Below, piece by piece: positions 1 through 8,385 of a DNA stretch of 64,000 nt (position 1 is its first letter; each line of letters opens with the position of its first letter). A program made the translations under genes and the position numbers. Below the pieces are notes generated by a model that saw only the letters and a program-made list of their open reading frames with translations, was not told the DNA's origin and searched no databases. The stretch is from NCBI RefSeq assembly GCF_042681825.1, contig NZ_JBHUGH010000001.1:186001-250000 (forward strand). The letters are read 5' to 3'. The DNA is from Halodurantibacterium flavum. Its GTDB lineage: Bacteria; Pseudomonadota; Alphaproteobacteria; Rhodobacterales; Rhodobacteraceae.

Positions 1-2
1 GC

Positions 3-599
3 AAGCTGATCTCGGAAGCATGTCCCGGGTATTTTGGCGATATGGGGCGCGCGGGGGGCCGGCAGCCGCACAACGGGTTGGACCAGCTTTTCGGCGTCGT
101 CGAGGATGAAGTCGAGTTCATGCCCGACATCGCGCACCGCACCAAGGTGGTTCTGGACAACGGACGCCTGACCTGCGGCGGCTTTCTCCAGTCGTACCGC
201 GCGCTGGGGGCCGAGGTCATGGGACGGTTCGACGATGGGCGGGTGGCCGTGACGCGCGCGGTCCACGGCAGCGGTGCGACGCTGCTGATCGGCACGCATG
301 TCTCGGCGGCACATTTCCGCGCGCTCGAGGCCGGGCAGGATGACGCGGCGCCGTGGTTCAGAACATGCCTGGACTGGGCGTCCCTCACCCCCTTGGTGGA
401 AACCGGGAACAGCCATGTGATAGGCCGGCTGCACGTTGACGGAACACGGAAATTCATCTGGCTCGTCAATCCGACTGATGCCCCGCAGCCTGTGTCGGTA
501 AAGGTCGGCGGCCAGACTGTCGTTGCAACATCGTGCCTGTGGGGTGACATATCGAGCGGCACCGTTCCGGCACAGGACGCGATCATCCTCTCGTGCTGA
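3..599 (+). CDS. C-terminal part of a GH42-like beta-galactosidase (5' truncated)
   Basis: The reading frame is open from base 3 to the stop at 597-599, so the gene enters from the left of the window and only about 198 C-terminal residues are visible. They resemble the region after the catalytic barrel in GH42-type glycosidases: an amidotransferase-like trimerisation domain (early residues containing CPGYFGDMGR and GLDELFGV-like VEDEVEF) followed by a small beta-rich C-terminal domain (LVNPTDAPQPVSV). In this family the enzyme hydrolyses beta-galactosides or related glycosides in the cytoplasm. The catalytic glutamates lie outside the window, so substrate and activity cannot be judged. An internal ATG at 42 exists but is unlikely to be the start because the conserved sequence begins before it. 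Confidence 0.7.
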   Translation, partial: KLISEACPGYFGDMGRAGGRQPHNGLDQLFGVVEDEVEFMPDIAHRTKVVLDNGRLTCGGFLQSYRALGAEVMGRFDDGRVAVTRAVHGSGATLLIGTHVSAAHFRALEAGQDDAAPWFRTCLDWASLTPLVETGNSHVIGRLHVDGTRKFIWLVNPTDAPQPVSVKVGGQTVVATSCLWGDISSGTVPAQDAIILSC

Positions 600-898
600 G
601 ATCGATCCGGCCGCGCAGGCTCCTTCGCCCGGCCGGACGGGTGGACGACGCAGAAGTGTCGCGTTGTCGACGGGCGCGTCCGCACCTGTCGTCGGAAGGA
701 TGCCGTGGTGCCATCGCCATCGGACGAGATCAACCGGATCGTGCCCGAAGAAGTCAGCAGCAAATAGACGTTGCTCCTGCTGGCGGCCTTGGGCAAGTGA
801 CCGTTTCGTTTCAACGCCTCGCGCAAGGAGAACACGAGTGTAGCCCGGAAGACACTGACCCGGCCGCAGGCTGCAGGAGGCTTGCGGATGGCGTTGAC
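600..898. other. Intergenic stretch without a supported gene
   Basis: About 300 bases between the glycosidase stop and the stop of the leftward AraC gene, so the two genes converge here. Short open frames exist on both strands, but they are arginine- and proline-rich, have no recognisable domain and look like GC-driven chance frames. I see no clear hairpin with a T run and no RNA gene. Confidence 0.5.
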
Positions 899-1813
899 TC
901 AGGCGGCTGCCGGGGTCCCAGCTTCGCGAAGACGCGTGACATCGCGCGCCGGCGGCAGCCCGAAGACTTGCCCGTATTCGCGGCTGAACTGTGAGGGGCT
1001 GTTATAGCCGACTTCAAAGCCGGCATTCGCCGCCTCCAGCCCTTCCGTCAGCATCAGCCGGCGCGCTTCCTGCAGGCGGATCTGGGCGCGGTAACGCAGT
1101 GGGCTCAGACCGGTCACAGCCCTGAAATGCTCATGAAACGCTGATGCGCTCATCCCCGCCCTTTCCGCGAGCTGTTCGACCGAGACGGGCTCGGCGAAAT
1201 GATCGCGCAGCCAGGCGATGGCCTGGTCGATCCGTCCCAGGCGTGTGTCTGCGGCGGCCATACGCCGCAACATCGGTCCGGCCGGGCCGCGCAGCAGTCG
1301 CCACATCAGCTCACGCTCGATGAGGGGGGCGAGCGCCGCGACGTCGGCCTCGTTATCAAGAAGGGTGACCAGCCGGCAGGCCGCGTCCAGCATGTCTTGC
1401 GTGCTCTGCCCGAGCATCAGACCCAGGTCCAGTGGCGCGCTGTCCCGTACCGCATCCGCATGGGCTGTGATCAATTCCGCCAGGGCGGTCCGGTCAAGGT
1501 CGAGGACAAGGCACAGATAGGGTTCCTCCGCGCTCGCCCGCGTCACCGCGCCGATCACCGGAAGGTCCACCGCCGCGACGAGAAAGTTGGCCGGATCATA
1601 GCGGAACCGGCGCGTTGCAAGCTGCGCCTCCTTTTCCCCCTGCGCGACAAGGCAGAGCGAAGGCGTATAGATTGCGGGCATTGGCAGGGTCGGTTTGCCG
1701 GACCGGATAAACCGAAGCCGGGGCAGTGCAGTGCAATGCGTCCCATCGCCAGGGGCGTGACGTGCGATCAGATCGCTGAGGTGCCTGGTATTTCGCATGC
1801 TGAATATTCTCAT
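899..1813 (-). CDS. AraC-family transcriptional regulator (AraC_N type)
   Basis: A 304-residue cytoplasmic transcription factor. The N-terminal part (about 1-195) matches the AraC_N domain, with the typical stretch around PSLCLVAQGEKE. The C-terminal 100 residues carry two helix-turn-helix motifs, the first around EQLAERAGMSASAFHEHF and the second around GFEVGYNSPSQFSREYG. Length is normal for this subgroup, which often sits beside oxidoreductases that it controls. It lies 132 bases downstream of, and on the same strand as, the NADP oxidoreductase and the bdcA-like gene, so these are its most likely partners. Its effector is unknown. The ATG at 1813 is used; a second ATG five codons in has no better ribosome binding site. 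Confidence 0.85.
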   Translation of the reverse strand: MRIFSMRNTRHLSDLIARHAPGDGTHCTALPRLRFIRSGKPTLPMPAIYTPSLCLVAQGEKEAQLATRRFRYDPANFLVAAVDLPVIGAVTRASAEEPYLCLVLDLDRTALAELITAHADAVRDSAPLDLGLMLGQSTQDMLDAACRLVTLLDNEADVAALAPLIERELMWRLLRGPAGPMLRRMAAADTRLGRIDQAIAWLRDHFAEPVSVEQLAERAGMSASAFHEHFRAVTGLSPLRYRAQIRLQEARRLMLTEGLEAANAGFEVGYNSPSQFSREYGQVFGLPPARDVTRLREAGTPAAA

Positions 1814-1945
1814 TTCCCGAACACAGGTGCAAGCTGATCTCGCCGGACATCTGGAGGATCGTGCAATCTTTGCGACTCCGGCGGCTCCGCATTGCGGCCG
1901 GGAAAGCCGCGGGCGGGGGGCTGCGGTGGCGCATTCAGCGAAAGG

Positions 1946-2617
1946 CTATCTGGCATCCCCTGCCTGAACGGACAGCTTGACCGCCTTTGCCAGATTGGCC
2001 TCCAGTTCGGATTTCGTCTGATGCGCGAATGCTGCTTTCCACGAAGGTTGACCCGGGCCGCTACGCCAGGATTCACTGAGCGGGCTGTTGTCAACCGTGT
2101 CGAAACCGAACTGATCGTGAAGCCGCGTCACGAGTTCAACGGCCTCCGGATAGTTGCTTGAGACGGGCAGCGCATGGCGGGCGTGCGGATCCGCCGGGTT
2201 GCCCAGAACGAAGAGGTTGGGGGCCTGGATAAGGGAGAAAGCCTTGGCCACCTTGGATGTCGGCAACTGTTCCTGGCGGAGCTCGTGAACCGTCTTTTCG
2301 CCCGAGTCGATGACGGCGAAATTGCCGTCGCGCCAGGCCATGTAGTTGTTCGTATCGAGCACGATCTTTCCCGCCAGTTCCGCCACCGGCATGTCGTTGG
2401 CAAGCTTGAGCGGAACGGCGATGATGACGAAATCTCCGCTCAGGGCCGCCTCCGCCGCGGTCGCGGCACGGGCATTCGGCCCAAGTTCGGCAATCAGATC
2501 GCTCAGGGTTTCGGGTCCGCGCGAGTTGGCGATGACGACGCGGTAGCCGGCAGCGATCGCGGCACGAGCCAACTGACTGCCGACCTCGCCGGCACCAATG
2601 ATCCCAACAGTTTCCAT
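1946..2617 (-). CDS. NADPH-dependent F420 reductase-like oxidoreductase
   Basis: A 223-residue Rossmann-fold protein of the COG2085 type (F420-dependent NADP reductase-like). The N-terminus METVGIIGAGEVGSQLA is a dinucleotide-binding GxGxxG loop, and the VVIANSRGPE segment is the usual NADP-recognising strand end (N-S-R). In most bacteria lacking F420, members act as small NADP-dependent reductases of unknown substrate. The start is placed at the ATG at 2617 because a GAGGAAAG Shine-Dalgarno lies just upstream; a TTG five codons earlier would bury that site. The gene follows the bdcA-like gene by 64 bases on the same strand and precedes the AraC regulator, suggesting a three-gene unit. Confidence 0.8.
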   Translation of the reverse strand: METVGIIGAGEVGSQLARAAIAAGYRVVIANSRGPETLSDLIAELGPNARAATAAEAALSGDFVIIAVPLKLANDMPVAELAGKIVLDTNNYMAWRDGNFAVIDSGEKTVHELRQEQLPTSKVAKAFSLIQAPNLFVLGNPADPHARHALPVSSNYPEAVELVTRLHDQFGFDTVDNSPLSESWRSGPGQPSWKAAFAHQTKSELEANLAKAVKLSVQAGDAR

Positions 2618-2681
2618 GGACTCTTTCCTCAATGACGGGTGCAGGGCGGCTTTGCTGGGCCCGGCCCTGCACCGCTTCAGA

Positions 2682-3395
2682 TCATGCGCCGAACGCGCCG
2701 TCGATCGTGTGCATCGCCCCCGTCACGAAGCTTGCCTCCGGCCCGGCGAGCCAAGCAGTCATCGCGGCGACTTCGTCGGGCCGGCCGTGTCGCTTGATTG
2801 CCATGAAGCTGTGCAGCACGTCTTTCATGGGTCCGTCCGCCGGGTTCGCGTCAGTGTCGATCGGCCCGGGTTGGACGATATTGATGGTGATCCCGCGCGG
2901 TCCGAAATCACGCGCCAGCCCGCGGGCCAGACCTTGCAATGCGGATTTGCTGAGCGCGTAGGATGCCATGCCCGGAACTGGCATCCGGTCTCCGTTCACG
3001 GAACCGATAATGATGATCCGACCGCCTTCCGGCATGCTGCGGGCAGCCTCGACCGAAGCATGATAGGGCGCATGAATATTGATTGCGAACAGCCGGTCGA
3101 TCGCGTCCGGATCCTGTTCAAGTGGGTCACCGAAGACGGCGACGCCTGCATTGACGACCAGCACGTCGAGCGGCCCACTCTCGCGCACCCGTGCAATCAC
3201 GGCGTCACGGTTCGAGCTGTCGGTCGCCACTGCGATGCTGCCCGTTTCGCTTGCAAGCTGCTCTGCAGCCGCGCGGGATCCGGAATAGGTGAACGTCACA
3301 TTCGCGCCGTCCGCAACGAAACGCTTCACGATTGCAGCCCCGATGCCCCGGCTACCACCGAGTACCAGGACCGATTTTCCTTCGAAAGTGGCCAC
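2682..3395 (-). CDS. bdcA: BdcA-like short-chain dehydrogenase (c-di-GMP-binding family)
   Basis: A 237-residue SDR. It has the GGSRGIG cofactor loop at residues 13-19, the NAG motif near 82-84, and a catalytic triad Ser132, Tyr146 and Lys150 (GSVNG, YALSK). From memory of the family, residues such as NIHAPYHASVEAAR, GSVNGDRMPV and GPEASFVTGAMHTIDGAFGA are near-identical to E. coli BdcA (YjgI), which binds c-di-GMP and promotes biofilm dispersal, and which is also described as a c-di-GMP-unrelated SDR by fold. The start is GTG at 3395, preceded by AGGAGGG at good spacing. It is divergent from a BdcR-like TetR gene, as in E. coli, which supports the assignment. The enzymatic substrate is not known. 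Confidence 0.85.
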   Translation of the reverse strand: MATFEGKSVLVLGGSRGIGAAIVKRFVADGANVTFTYSGSRAAAEQLASETGSIAVATDSSNRDAVIARVRESGPLDVLVVNAGVAVFGDPLEQDPDAIDRLFAINIHAPYHASVEAARSMPEGGRIIIIGSVNGDRMPVPGMASYALSKSALQGLARGLARDFGPRGITINIVQPGPIDTDANPADGPMKDVLHSFMAIKRHGRPDEVAAMTAWLAGPEASFVTGAMHTIDGAFGA

Positions 3396-3403
3396 AATGC
3401 CCT

Positions 3404-3435
3404 CCTTGATATTTATTGTAGTATGCAGTACATAA
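3404..3435. promoter_or_regulatory. Divergent bdcA/bdcR promoter region with imperfect dyad
   Basis: The 76-base gap between the two divergent genes contains an AT-rich patch, unlike the surrounding DNA. An imperfect dyad GTA-G-TA-TGC-A-G-TAC lies at 3418-3431. Rightward, TTGATA (about 3405) and CATAAT (about 3431) form a plausible sigma70 pair with 19-base spacing; leftward, TACAAT is a possible -10. The dyad sits between the rightward -35 and -10, where a TetR repressor would block both genes. Promoter and operator are inferred from sequence pattern only. Confidence 0.45.
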
Positions 3436-3471
3436 TAACGCAGGAAAATCGCGTCAAGGATTTTTGTAATT

Positions 3472-4077
3472 ATGAATACAAAAAAAACTCGTGGACGACC
3501 GCGCCGGTTTGATCCGGATCAGGCGGTGGAGACCGCCCAGCGTCTGTTCCACGCTCATGGCTACGATGCAGTTACTGTCGCCGACATCACGGAAGCGCTC
3601 GGCATCAATCCTCCCAGCTTCTATGCAGCCTTTGGAAGCAAGGCCGGGCTCTTCGCTCGCGCTATCAGCCGGTACAACGCCGGCAGTGCGATACCGTTCT
3701 CCGATCTGTTGCGACCCGACCGTCCGGTCGCCGAAAGCCTTGCGACGATTCTGAAGGAAGCCGCGCGTATCTACGCCGCCGACCCCGACACCACCGGCTG
3801 CCTTGTGCTGGAAGGTACCCGGAGCAACGACCCCGATGCACGCGAGACCGCCCGCGGCTTTCAGGCTGCCGCGGAGGAAATGATCCGCGAATATATTGCA
3901 GAGCAATATCCGGAGAAGTCGGAGCGTGTGACGGACTTCGTCAGCACCGTCATGGTGGGGCTTTCCGCCAAGGCGCGCCGAGGCCACGCGCTTGATCGCC
4001 TGCTGGCGACGGTCGATCTTGCCAGCCTTGCATTGGCCGAAGCACTTCCGGAAGAAGCGCCCGATGCAAGAGCATGA
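3472..4077 (+). CDS. bdcR: TetR-family repressor, BdcR-like
   Basis: A 201-residue TetR regulator. The N-terminal HTH (about residues 12-58) includes the typical VADITEALGINPPSFYAAFGSKAGLF segment; the GINPPS-YAAFGSKAGLF core and later MVLEG/LVLEG and STVM-GLSAKAR-GH stretches match E. coli BdcR (YjgJ). The C-terminal part is the helical ligand-binding and dimer domain. It is divergently transcribed from the bdcA-like gene with 76 bases between start codons, so it most probably represses that gene and itself through the dyad at 3418-3431. ATG start at 3472 in an AT-rich leader, with a weak AAGGA upstream. The natural ligand is unknown. Confidence 0.85.
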   Translation: MNTKKTRGRPRRFDPDQAVETAQRLFHAHGYDAVTVADITEALGINPPSFYAAFGSKAGLFARAISRYNAGSAIPFSDLLRPDRPVAESLATILKEAARIYAADPDTTGCLVLEGTRSNDPDARETARGFQAAAEEMIREYIAEQYPEKSERVTDFVSTVMVGLSAKARRGHALDRLLATVDLASLALAEALPEEAPDARA

Positions 4078-4142
4078 AGCGCCTTAATCCCCCCAGGCGG
4101 GCGTTCTTGCGAATGCTGCGTGTTTCGGACATGGCGGCGCGA

Positions 4143-5135
4143 TCAAGGGCCGGAATCCTCTGCCGCTGCCTGGCCGGTCATGCCGCTCTTGCCTTTCATG
4201 GCGTGTCTGGCATGGCCGGGGGCTTGACCCACGACGCGCTTGTAGGCGCGGCTGAAGGCCGCATGAGACTGATAGCCAAGCCGTCTGGCGACCTGATCGA
4301 TCGGAAGATGATCATTCACGATCCACTGCGTGGCAAGACGCATCCGCAACGCAGACACATATCGCAGGGGTGTGTGGCCGGTTGCGGCAACGAACCGTTC
4401 AGCGACGACCGAGCGCGAGCTTCCCATGAGAGCGGCCATCTTCTCCAATGTCCAGTCGTGCCCCGGATCGCGATGCAGCGCCGAGAGCACCCGGCCAAGC
4501 CGCCCATCGCGTATCGCACCGATCCAGCCGCTCGAGTCATTGCAGTCGCACTCGATCCATCCCCGAACGATCGAGGCGGCAAGCACATCGGCCAGACGGG
4601 TCAGGATACTTGCCGTTCCGGCCCTGTCGGCGGCCATTTCACGCTCCATCGCGTCCAGCAGCGGTCGAATTTCAGGCTGACGTTCAAGCAACGAACTTAC
4701 GCACAGGACGTCCGGCATGAGATCGATCAGGGGATGCAGGGTCGCCATCTCGAACTGCAGGCGCGCCGAAAAGATCAGCACGTCCCTGGATCGGCAGACA
4801 TCCTCCTGATGCGCATCGAGCGCGCAAAGTCCATCACACAGCGGAACGGTCGGAAAACTCTCCATCGGGCGCGCCTTGACCCGGGGGCCCGAGATGATCG
4901 CATGCTCCTGACCGCGCGGCAGCAGCACTGCGGCTCCGCTGGTCATGGGGATCGGGGATCTGTCGCCCACTTGGAGGAGCGCCTCGCCCCTTGCAACAAA
5001 ATGAAACCGGGCATCATCAGAGTTGGGGAAGCTCACACCGAAAGGTGGGGAGAACAGGAGCCTGGAATAACTGGCGCCCCGCAGGCGCATGCCCATCAAT
5101 AGCTCGCTGACTGGATCGGACATGTTAGCGGTCAC
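4143..5135 (-). CDS. AraC-family regulator with cupin-type sensor domain
   Basis: A 330-residue regulator. Residues about 1-200 resemble the AraC_binding_2/Cupin_6 sensor (DARFHFVARGEALLQVGD, AAVLLPRGQEHAI), and the C-terminal 100 residues hold two HTH motifs (LEKMAALMGSSRSVVAERF and QVARRLGYQSHAAFSRAYKR). Members of this subgroup usually control an adjacent, divergently transcribed transporter or dehydrogenase. Here the divergent neighbour is the NepI-like efflux pump, 104 bases away, which is the probable target. The first possible start is GTG at 5135; an ATG four codons later (5123) is equally plausible, and neither has a strong ribosome binding site. The inducer is unknown. Confidence 0.85.
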   Translation of the reverse strand: MTANMSDPVSELLMGMRLRGASYSRLLFSPPFGVSFPNSDDARFHFVARGEALLQVGDRSPIPMTSGAAVLLPRGQEHAIISGPRVKARPMESFPTVPLCDGLCALDAHQEDVCRSRDVLIFSARLQFEMATLHPLIDLMPDVLCVSSLLERQPEIRPLLDAMEREMAADRAGTASILTRLADVLAASIVRGWIECDCNDSSGWIGAIRDGRLGRVLSALHRDPGHDWTLEKMAALMGSSRSVVAERFVAATGHTPLRYVSALRMRLATQWIVNDHLPIDQVARRLGYQSHAAFSRAYKRVVGQAPGHARHAMKGKSGMTGQAAAEDSGP

Positions 5136-5239
5136 AGGTTCGGACTTTCGATCAAGAATTTAGGTATTCCTGTGATTGATCATCCGACACTTTTCGCCAT
5201 TTGACAACAGTTGTCGCTTCAACATGAGGATCACACCCA

Positions 5240-6442
5240 ATGAATATTGATGCCCAAGCCGCCAATCCGGGGGCGCCGACGGCGTCCGCCTGGGCGGCCG
5301 TCTTTTCCATGAGCCTGGGGGTCTTTGGCCTCGTCGGCGCCGAGTTTCTTCCCGCCAGCCTGCTGACACCCATCGCCGCCGATCTCGGCATTTCTGAAGG
5401 GATGGCGGGACAAGCCGTCACCGCAACCGCAGTCATGGGCGTCTTTGCCAGCCTTACCGTTGCGTCATTCACCCGGTCGATTGATCGCAGGGTGGTCCTG
5501 CTGGCCTTTACCTTGCTGCTTATCCTCTCCAACTTCGTGGTTGCCGCTGCTCAGTCTTTTCCGGTCATACTGCTTGGTCGCGTGCTGCTCGGCATTGCGC
5601 TGGGTGGATTCTGGGCGCTTTCCACCGCGCTGGTCATGCGGCTGGTCCTGGAAGCAGATGTCCCGAAAGCGCTGTCCATCGTGATTGCCGGCGTTTCCGC
5701 AGCCACCGTCTTTGCCGCTCCGCTCGGCAGCTACGTGGGCGATGTTCTGGGCTGGCGCGCGGTGTTCTTTGGCGCGGGCGCCCTTGGGATCATCACCTTT
5801 GTCGTTCAGTTCCTTGCCCTGCCCTCCCTGCCGTCCCTGGGTCATGCCAATATGGGCACGATTTTCCGGGTCGTCGCGCGCCCGCACGTCGCCCTTGGGA
5901 TGATCGCGGTTCTGCTTGCCTTCGGCGGCCATATGTCAATGTTCATCTATGTCCGGCCCTATCTTGAAAACGTGACGAGCGTCGGTGTGACGGGCATCAC
6001 CTTTGCGCTGCTGGCGTTCGGCCTCGCCAATTTTGCCGGCAACTATCTGGGCGGTGTTCTTGTTGCGCGTTCCTTGCGGGCAACTCTGGCAATGATGCCC
6101 CTACTGATCGCGGCAATGGCCTTCCTGCTCGTCAGCATCGGGCAGAGCTATGTCGCCACGGTGGTGCTGATCGTGATCTGGGGCATGGCCTTCGGGGCAA
6201 TTCCGGTGGCATGGTCGACCTGGATATCGCGCGCTATTGCCGATGAGGCTGAGAGTGGCGGTGGACTGCTCGTGGCGTCAATCAGCTTTGCCATCGCCGC
6301 GGGTGCTGCGATCGGCGGTGTCATCCTCGATCTGGTCGGCATTCAAAGCGTCTTTATCGTCAACGGCATTGTTCTGGTGCTTGCGGCGATCGTGGTCGCG
6401 ACGGGCGTGGGCGCCTCGCGGACGGCACCCGCACCGGTCTGA
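5240..6442 (+). CDS. MFS efflux transporter, NepI (purine nucleoside) type
   Basis: A 400-residue, 12-segment inner-membrane carrier of the DHA1 family. The motif GAEFLPASLLTPIAADLGISEGMAGQ in the first helices and loop, the GRVLLGIALGGFWALS segment of helix 4 and the PVAWSTWISRAIADEAE stretch in the second half closely follow E. coli NepI, a proton-driven exporter of purine ribonucleosides such as inosine. Many proteins of the AraJ/YdhP group share parts of this, so substrate is uncertain. The ATG at 5240 follows AACATGAGGATC, a moderate Shine-Dalgarno. It is divergent from the cupin-AraC regulator, and a strong hairpin at 6488-6513 follows the stop. Confidence 0.8.
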   Translation: MNIDAQAANPGAPTASAWAAVFSMSLGVFGLVGAEFLPASLLTPIAADLGISEGMAGQAVTATAVMGVFASLTVASFTRSIDRRVVLLAFTLLLILSNFVVAAAQSFPVILLGRVLLGIALGGFWALSTALVMRLVLEADVPKALSIVIAGVSAATVFAAPLGSYVGDVLGWRAVFFGAGALGIITFVVQFLALPSLPSLGHANMGTIFRVVARPHVALGMIAVLLAFGGHMSMFIYVRPYLENVTSVGVTGITFALLAFGLANFAGNYLGGVLVARSLRATLAMMPLLIAAMAFLLVSIGQSYVATVVLIVIWGMAFGAIPVAWSTWISRAIADEAESGGGLLVASISFAIAAGAAIGGVILDLVGIQSVFIVNGIVLVLAAIVVATGVGASRTAPAPV

Positions 6443-6487
6443 CGTCAAGACGCTGCAAAGGGCACAGCTCTCTCGGATGCGGTTGAC

Positions 6488-6513
6488 GGCTGGCGGGGCT
6501 CGCTCCGCCAGCC
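6488..6513 (+). terminator. Hairpin downstream of the NepI-like transporter
   Basis: A perfect 9-base-pair stem (GGCTGGCGG at 6488-6496 with CCGCCAGCC at 6505-6513) around an 8-base loop, 45 bases after the MFS stop. The tail (TCTGCTC) is not a true U run, so it may be a weak intrinsic terminator or a 3'-end stabiliser. Confidence 0.55.
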
Positions 6514-6614
6514 TCTGCTCCGATGGCCACGGTCTGACCGACCAGTCCTGTCTCTGTCCGGATCGCGCTCTTCCCGTCGCACCGTCGGCCATTGCGCGAG
6601 GGGGAAAGCTGTCA

Positions 6615-6656
6615 CCGGCACGGAGGTGCCGGATCATCCTGTCCCCCGCGAGGGGG
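6615..6656. other. Two further hairpins in the convergent intergenic region
   Basis: CCGGCAC (6615-6621) pairs with GTGCCGG (6626-6632) over a 4-base loop, and CCCCC (6643-6647) pairs with the following G run over GCGA. They lie between the rightward MFS gene and the stop of the leftward PNPOx-reductase gene, and could end leftward transcription. No T run follows on either strand. Confidence 0.35.
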
Positions 6657-6721
6657 GGATCCGCCAATCGGGAGGGATCGGGCTTTCTCCTCGCATCACG
6701 GGGCCGTGTGAAAGGCCGGCG

Positions 6722-8356
6722 TCACCCGGATGGCCCGAAGGTCTCGAAATGAATATGATCAGGCGGCACATTCCCGGCTTCAAGCCCGGCGCGAAGATCG
6801 GCAAGAAAACGTGCCGGGCCGCAGAGCATGTAATGGGCCTGCGTCCCCGCCCCGAGCGCCAGCAGATGCTGTTCGCTTACGCGTCCCGCAACATCGAAAT
6901 CCGCACCCTTCCTATCTGACTCGCGCGGTGCACTGTAAAAGACCTTGCGCGTAATGTTTGCCCGCTGCCGGATGAGCGCATCGACCTCGGCGCGGAAGGC
7001 GTGGCTCTGCCTGTCGCGCGCGCCATGAACGAACCAGACCGGCCGGCTTGACGGGCTGGCCACGACGGCCTGCAGCATCGAGAGCATCGGGGTTACCCCG
7101 ACGCCCGCGCTGACAAGGACCAGCGCGCCATCGCCACCGGGAAGGGTGAAGTCGCCTGCGGGCTGGCGCGCGGTAATCGTATCCCCGATCCCGGTCGCGG
7201 AATGAAGAAAGGTCGAGGCGATGCCGTGATCTTCGCGCTTGACGCTGATCCGGTACGTCCCGCCCAGCGGCGAACCTGACAACGAATAGCTCCGCCCGAC
7301 GCGTTGGGGCTGGCCCGGCACGTCCAGTTCGACGGGCAGATGCTGGCCCGCCGCGAAAGGCGGCAGCGCTGTGCCATCCGCCGCGGCCAGGTGAAAAGAC
7401 GTGATCCGATCGCTCTCGGTCTCCTTTCCGATGACGCGCAATTGCTGAAGCATATCGCCCTCATCACGCCAGCGGAGCGTCAGTGCGCCGGGACGGTCAA
7501 TCACCTTTTCCACCGCCACCTCGATCATCCGCCGCGCATTCGGATCATGACTGTCGCGCGGGGCCCAGTCGATCCTGGCGCGCCCCGCGACATGCAAAAG
7601 ACCGCCAGTCGCAAAATCGACGAAAAGCAGGCCGACACGGGGGTCACTGACAAGGTTGCCGATCGTGTTGAAATAGTTGTTGCCCGCGTAGTCGGGAATG
7701 CGGAGCACCGTCCCCCCGCCCATGACGCGGACGAACCCGGGCGCGCCCCCCCGATGCGAGGCATCATAACCGTCTGAGGGCCGGTCCCCGCCCGCGCTGT
7801 AGCCCGAGCCGATGAAGAAGGTATCGGCCGCCGTGATGCGCGCTTGCTGGCCCGGGTCGAGCCGGCGTGAAAGGCGCGCACTGGCCTCGGTGGCGGGCTC
7901 GGCCCGGTGCCAGACGCGTTCATGTATGTATTGCGGGCAGTTCCCAAAGCTTTGCCGCACCTCGATCGCAAAGCCCGCATCATCCGCGCGGATCAGGCCA
8001 TTCAGCCGGTTGCGCCGCCTGGTCGCGAGCTCGATCCCCAGCGCCCCGATTTTTGCGCCGGGGACAAGGGTTGCGGACAGCGGGTCCTGCGGGGGCAGGC
8101 GCGCCGCGACCGAAAGCCTGCGCTTGTCCGGCGTGCTGACAAATCCCGCGGGGCCCTCGACGATCGTCACCCATGGCCACCCGTCACCGTCGCCACCCGC
8201 GATCACCAGAAACGGCAGCGACGCAAAGAAGGCGCGGTGCTGATCCGGCATATGATCGCGGATAAAGCCTCCGGCCCAGGAGGCGACGTCGCCCGCACCG
8301 GCCCGGCGCTGTGCCTCGAGTTCCCCGGGATGGAAGGGGGAATGTTCGGATGTCAT
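6722..8356 (-). CDS. PNPOx-like domain fused to ferredoxin/flavohaemoglobin-type reductase
   Basis: A 544-residue two-module flavoprotein. Residues about 30-260 form a pyridoxamine-5'-phosphate-oxidase-like split barrel (FFIGSGYSAGG, FNTIGNL, VGLLFVDF). Residues about 315-540 form a ferredoxin-NADP reductase module with the flavin-binding RSYSLSG, the NAD-binding VSAGVGVTPMLSML and a final CGP-RFLADLRAGLE and FETFGP. In many relatives a plant-type [2Fe-2S] ferredoxin domain follows this last motif; here the protein stops four residues after it. The gene lies 29 bases downstream of the glutathione S-transferase gene, so the two are probably co-transcribed and controlled by the divergent LysR gene. 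The physiological substrate is unknown. Confidence 0.85.
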   Translation of the reverse strand: MTSEHSPFHPGELEAQRRAGAGDVASWAGGFIRDHMPDQHRAFFASLPFLVIAGGDGDGWPWVTIVEGPAGFVSTPDKRRLSVAARLPPQDPLSATLVPGAKIGALGIELATRRRNRLNGLIRADDAGFAIEVRQSFGNCPQYIHERVWHRAEPATEASARLSRRLDPGQQARITAADTFFIGSGYSAGGDRPSDGYDASHRGGAPGFVRVMGGGTVLRIPDYAGNNYFNTIGNLVSDPRVGLLFVDFATGGLLHVAGRARIDWAPRDSHDPNARRMIEVAVEKVIDRPGALTLRWRDEGDMLQQLRVIGKETESDRITSFHLAAADGTALPPFAAGQHLPVELDVPGQPQRVGRSYSLSGSPLGGTYRISVKREDHGIASTFLHSATGIGDTITARQPAGDFTLPGGDGALVLVSAGVGVTPMLSMLQAVVASPSSRPVWFVHGARDRQSHAFRAEVDALIRQRANITRKVFYSAPRESDRKGADFDVAGRVSEQHLLALGAGTQAHYMLCGPARFLADLRAGLEAGNVPPDHIHFETFGPSG

Positions 8357-8385
8357 CGGGTAACCTTTGCTCTGCGGGCTTGTTC

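Noticed and set aside
4078..4142. Terminator between the tetR and AraC genes
   Set aside because: Only a 5-base stem (CGCCT...AGGCG) with a 10-base loop, too weak to call.
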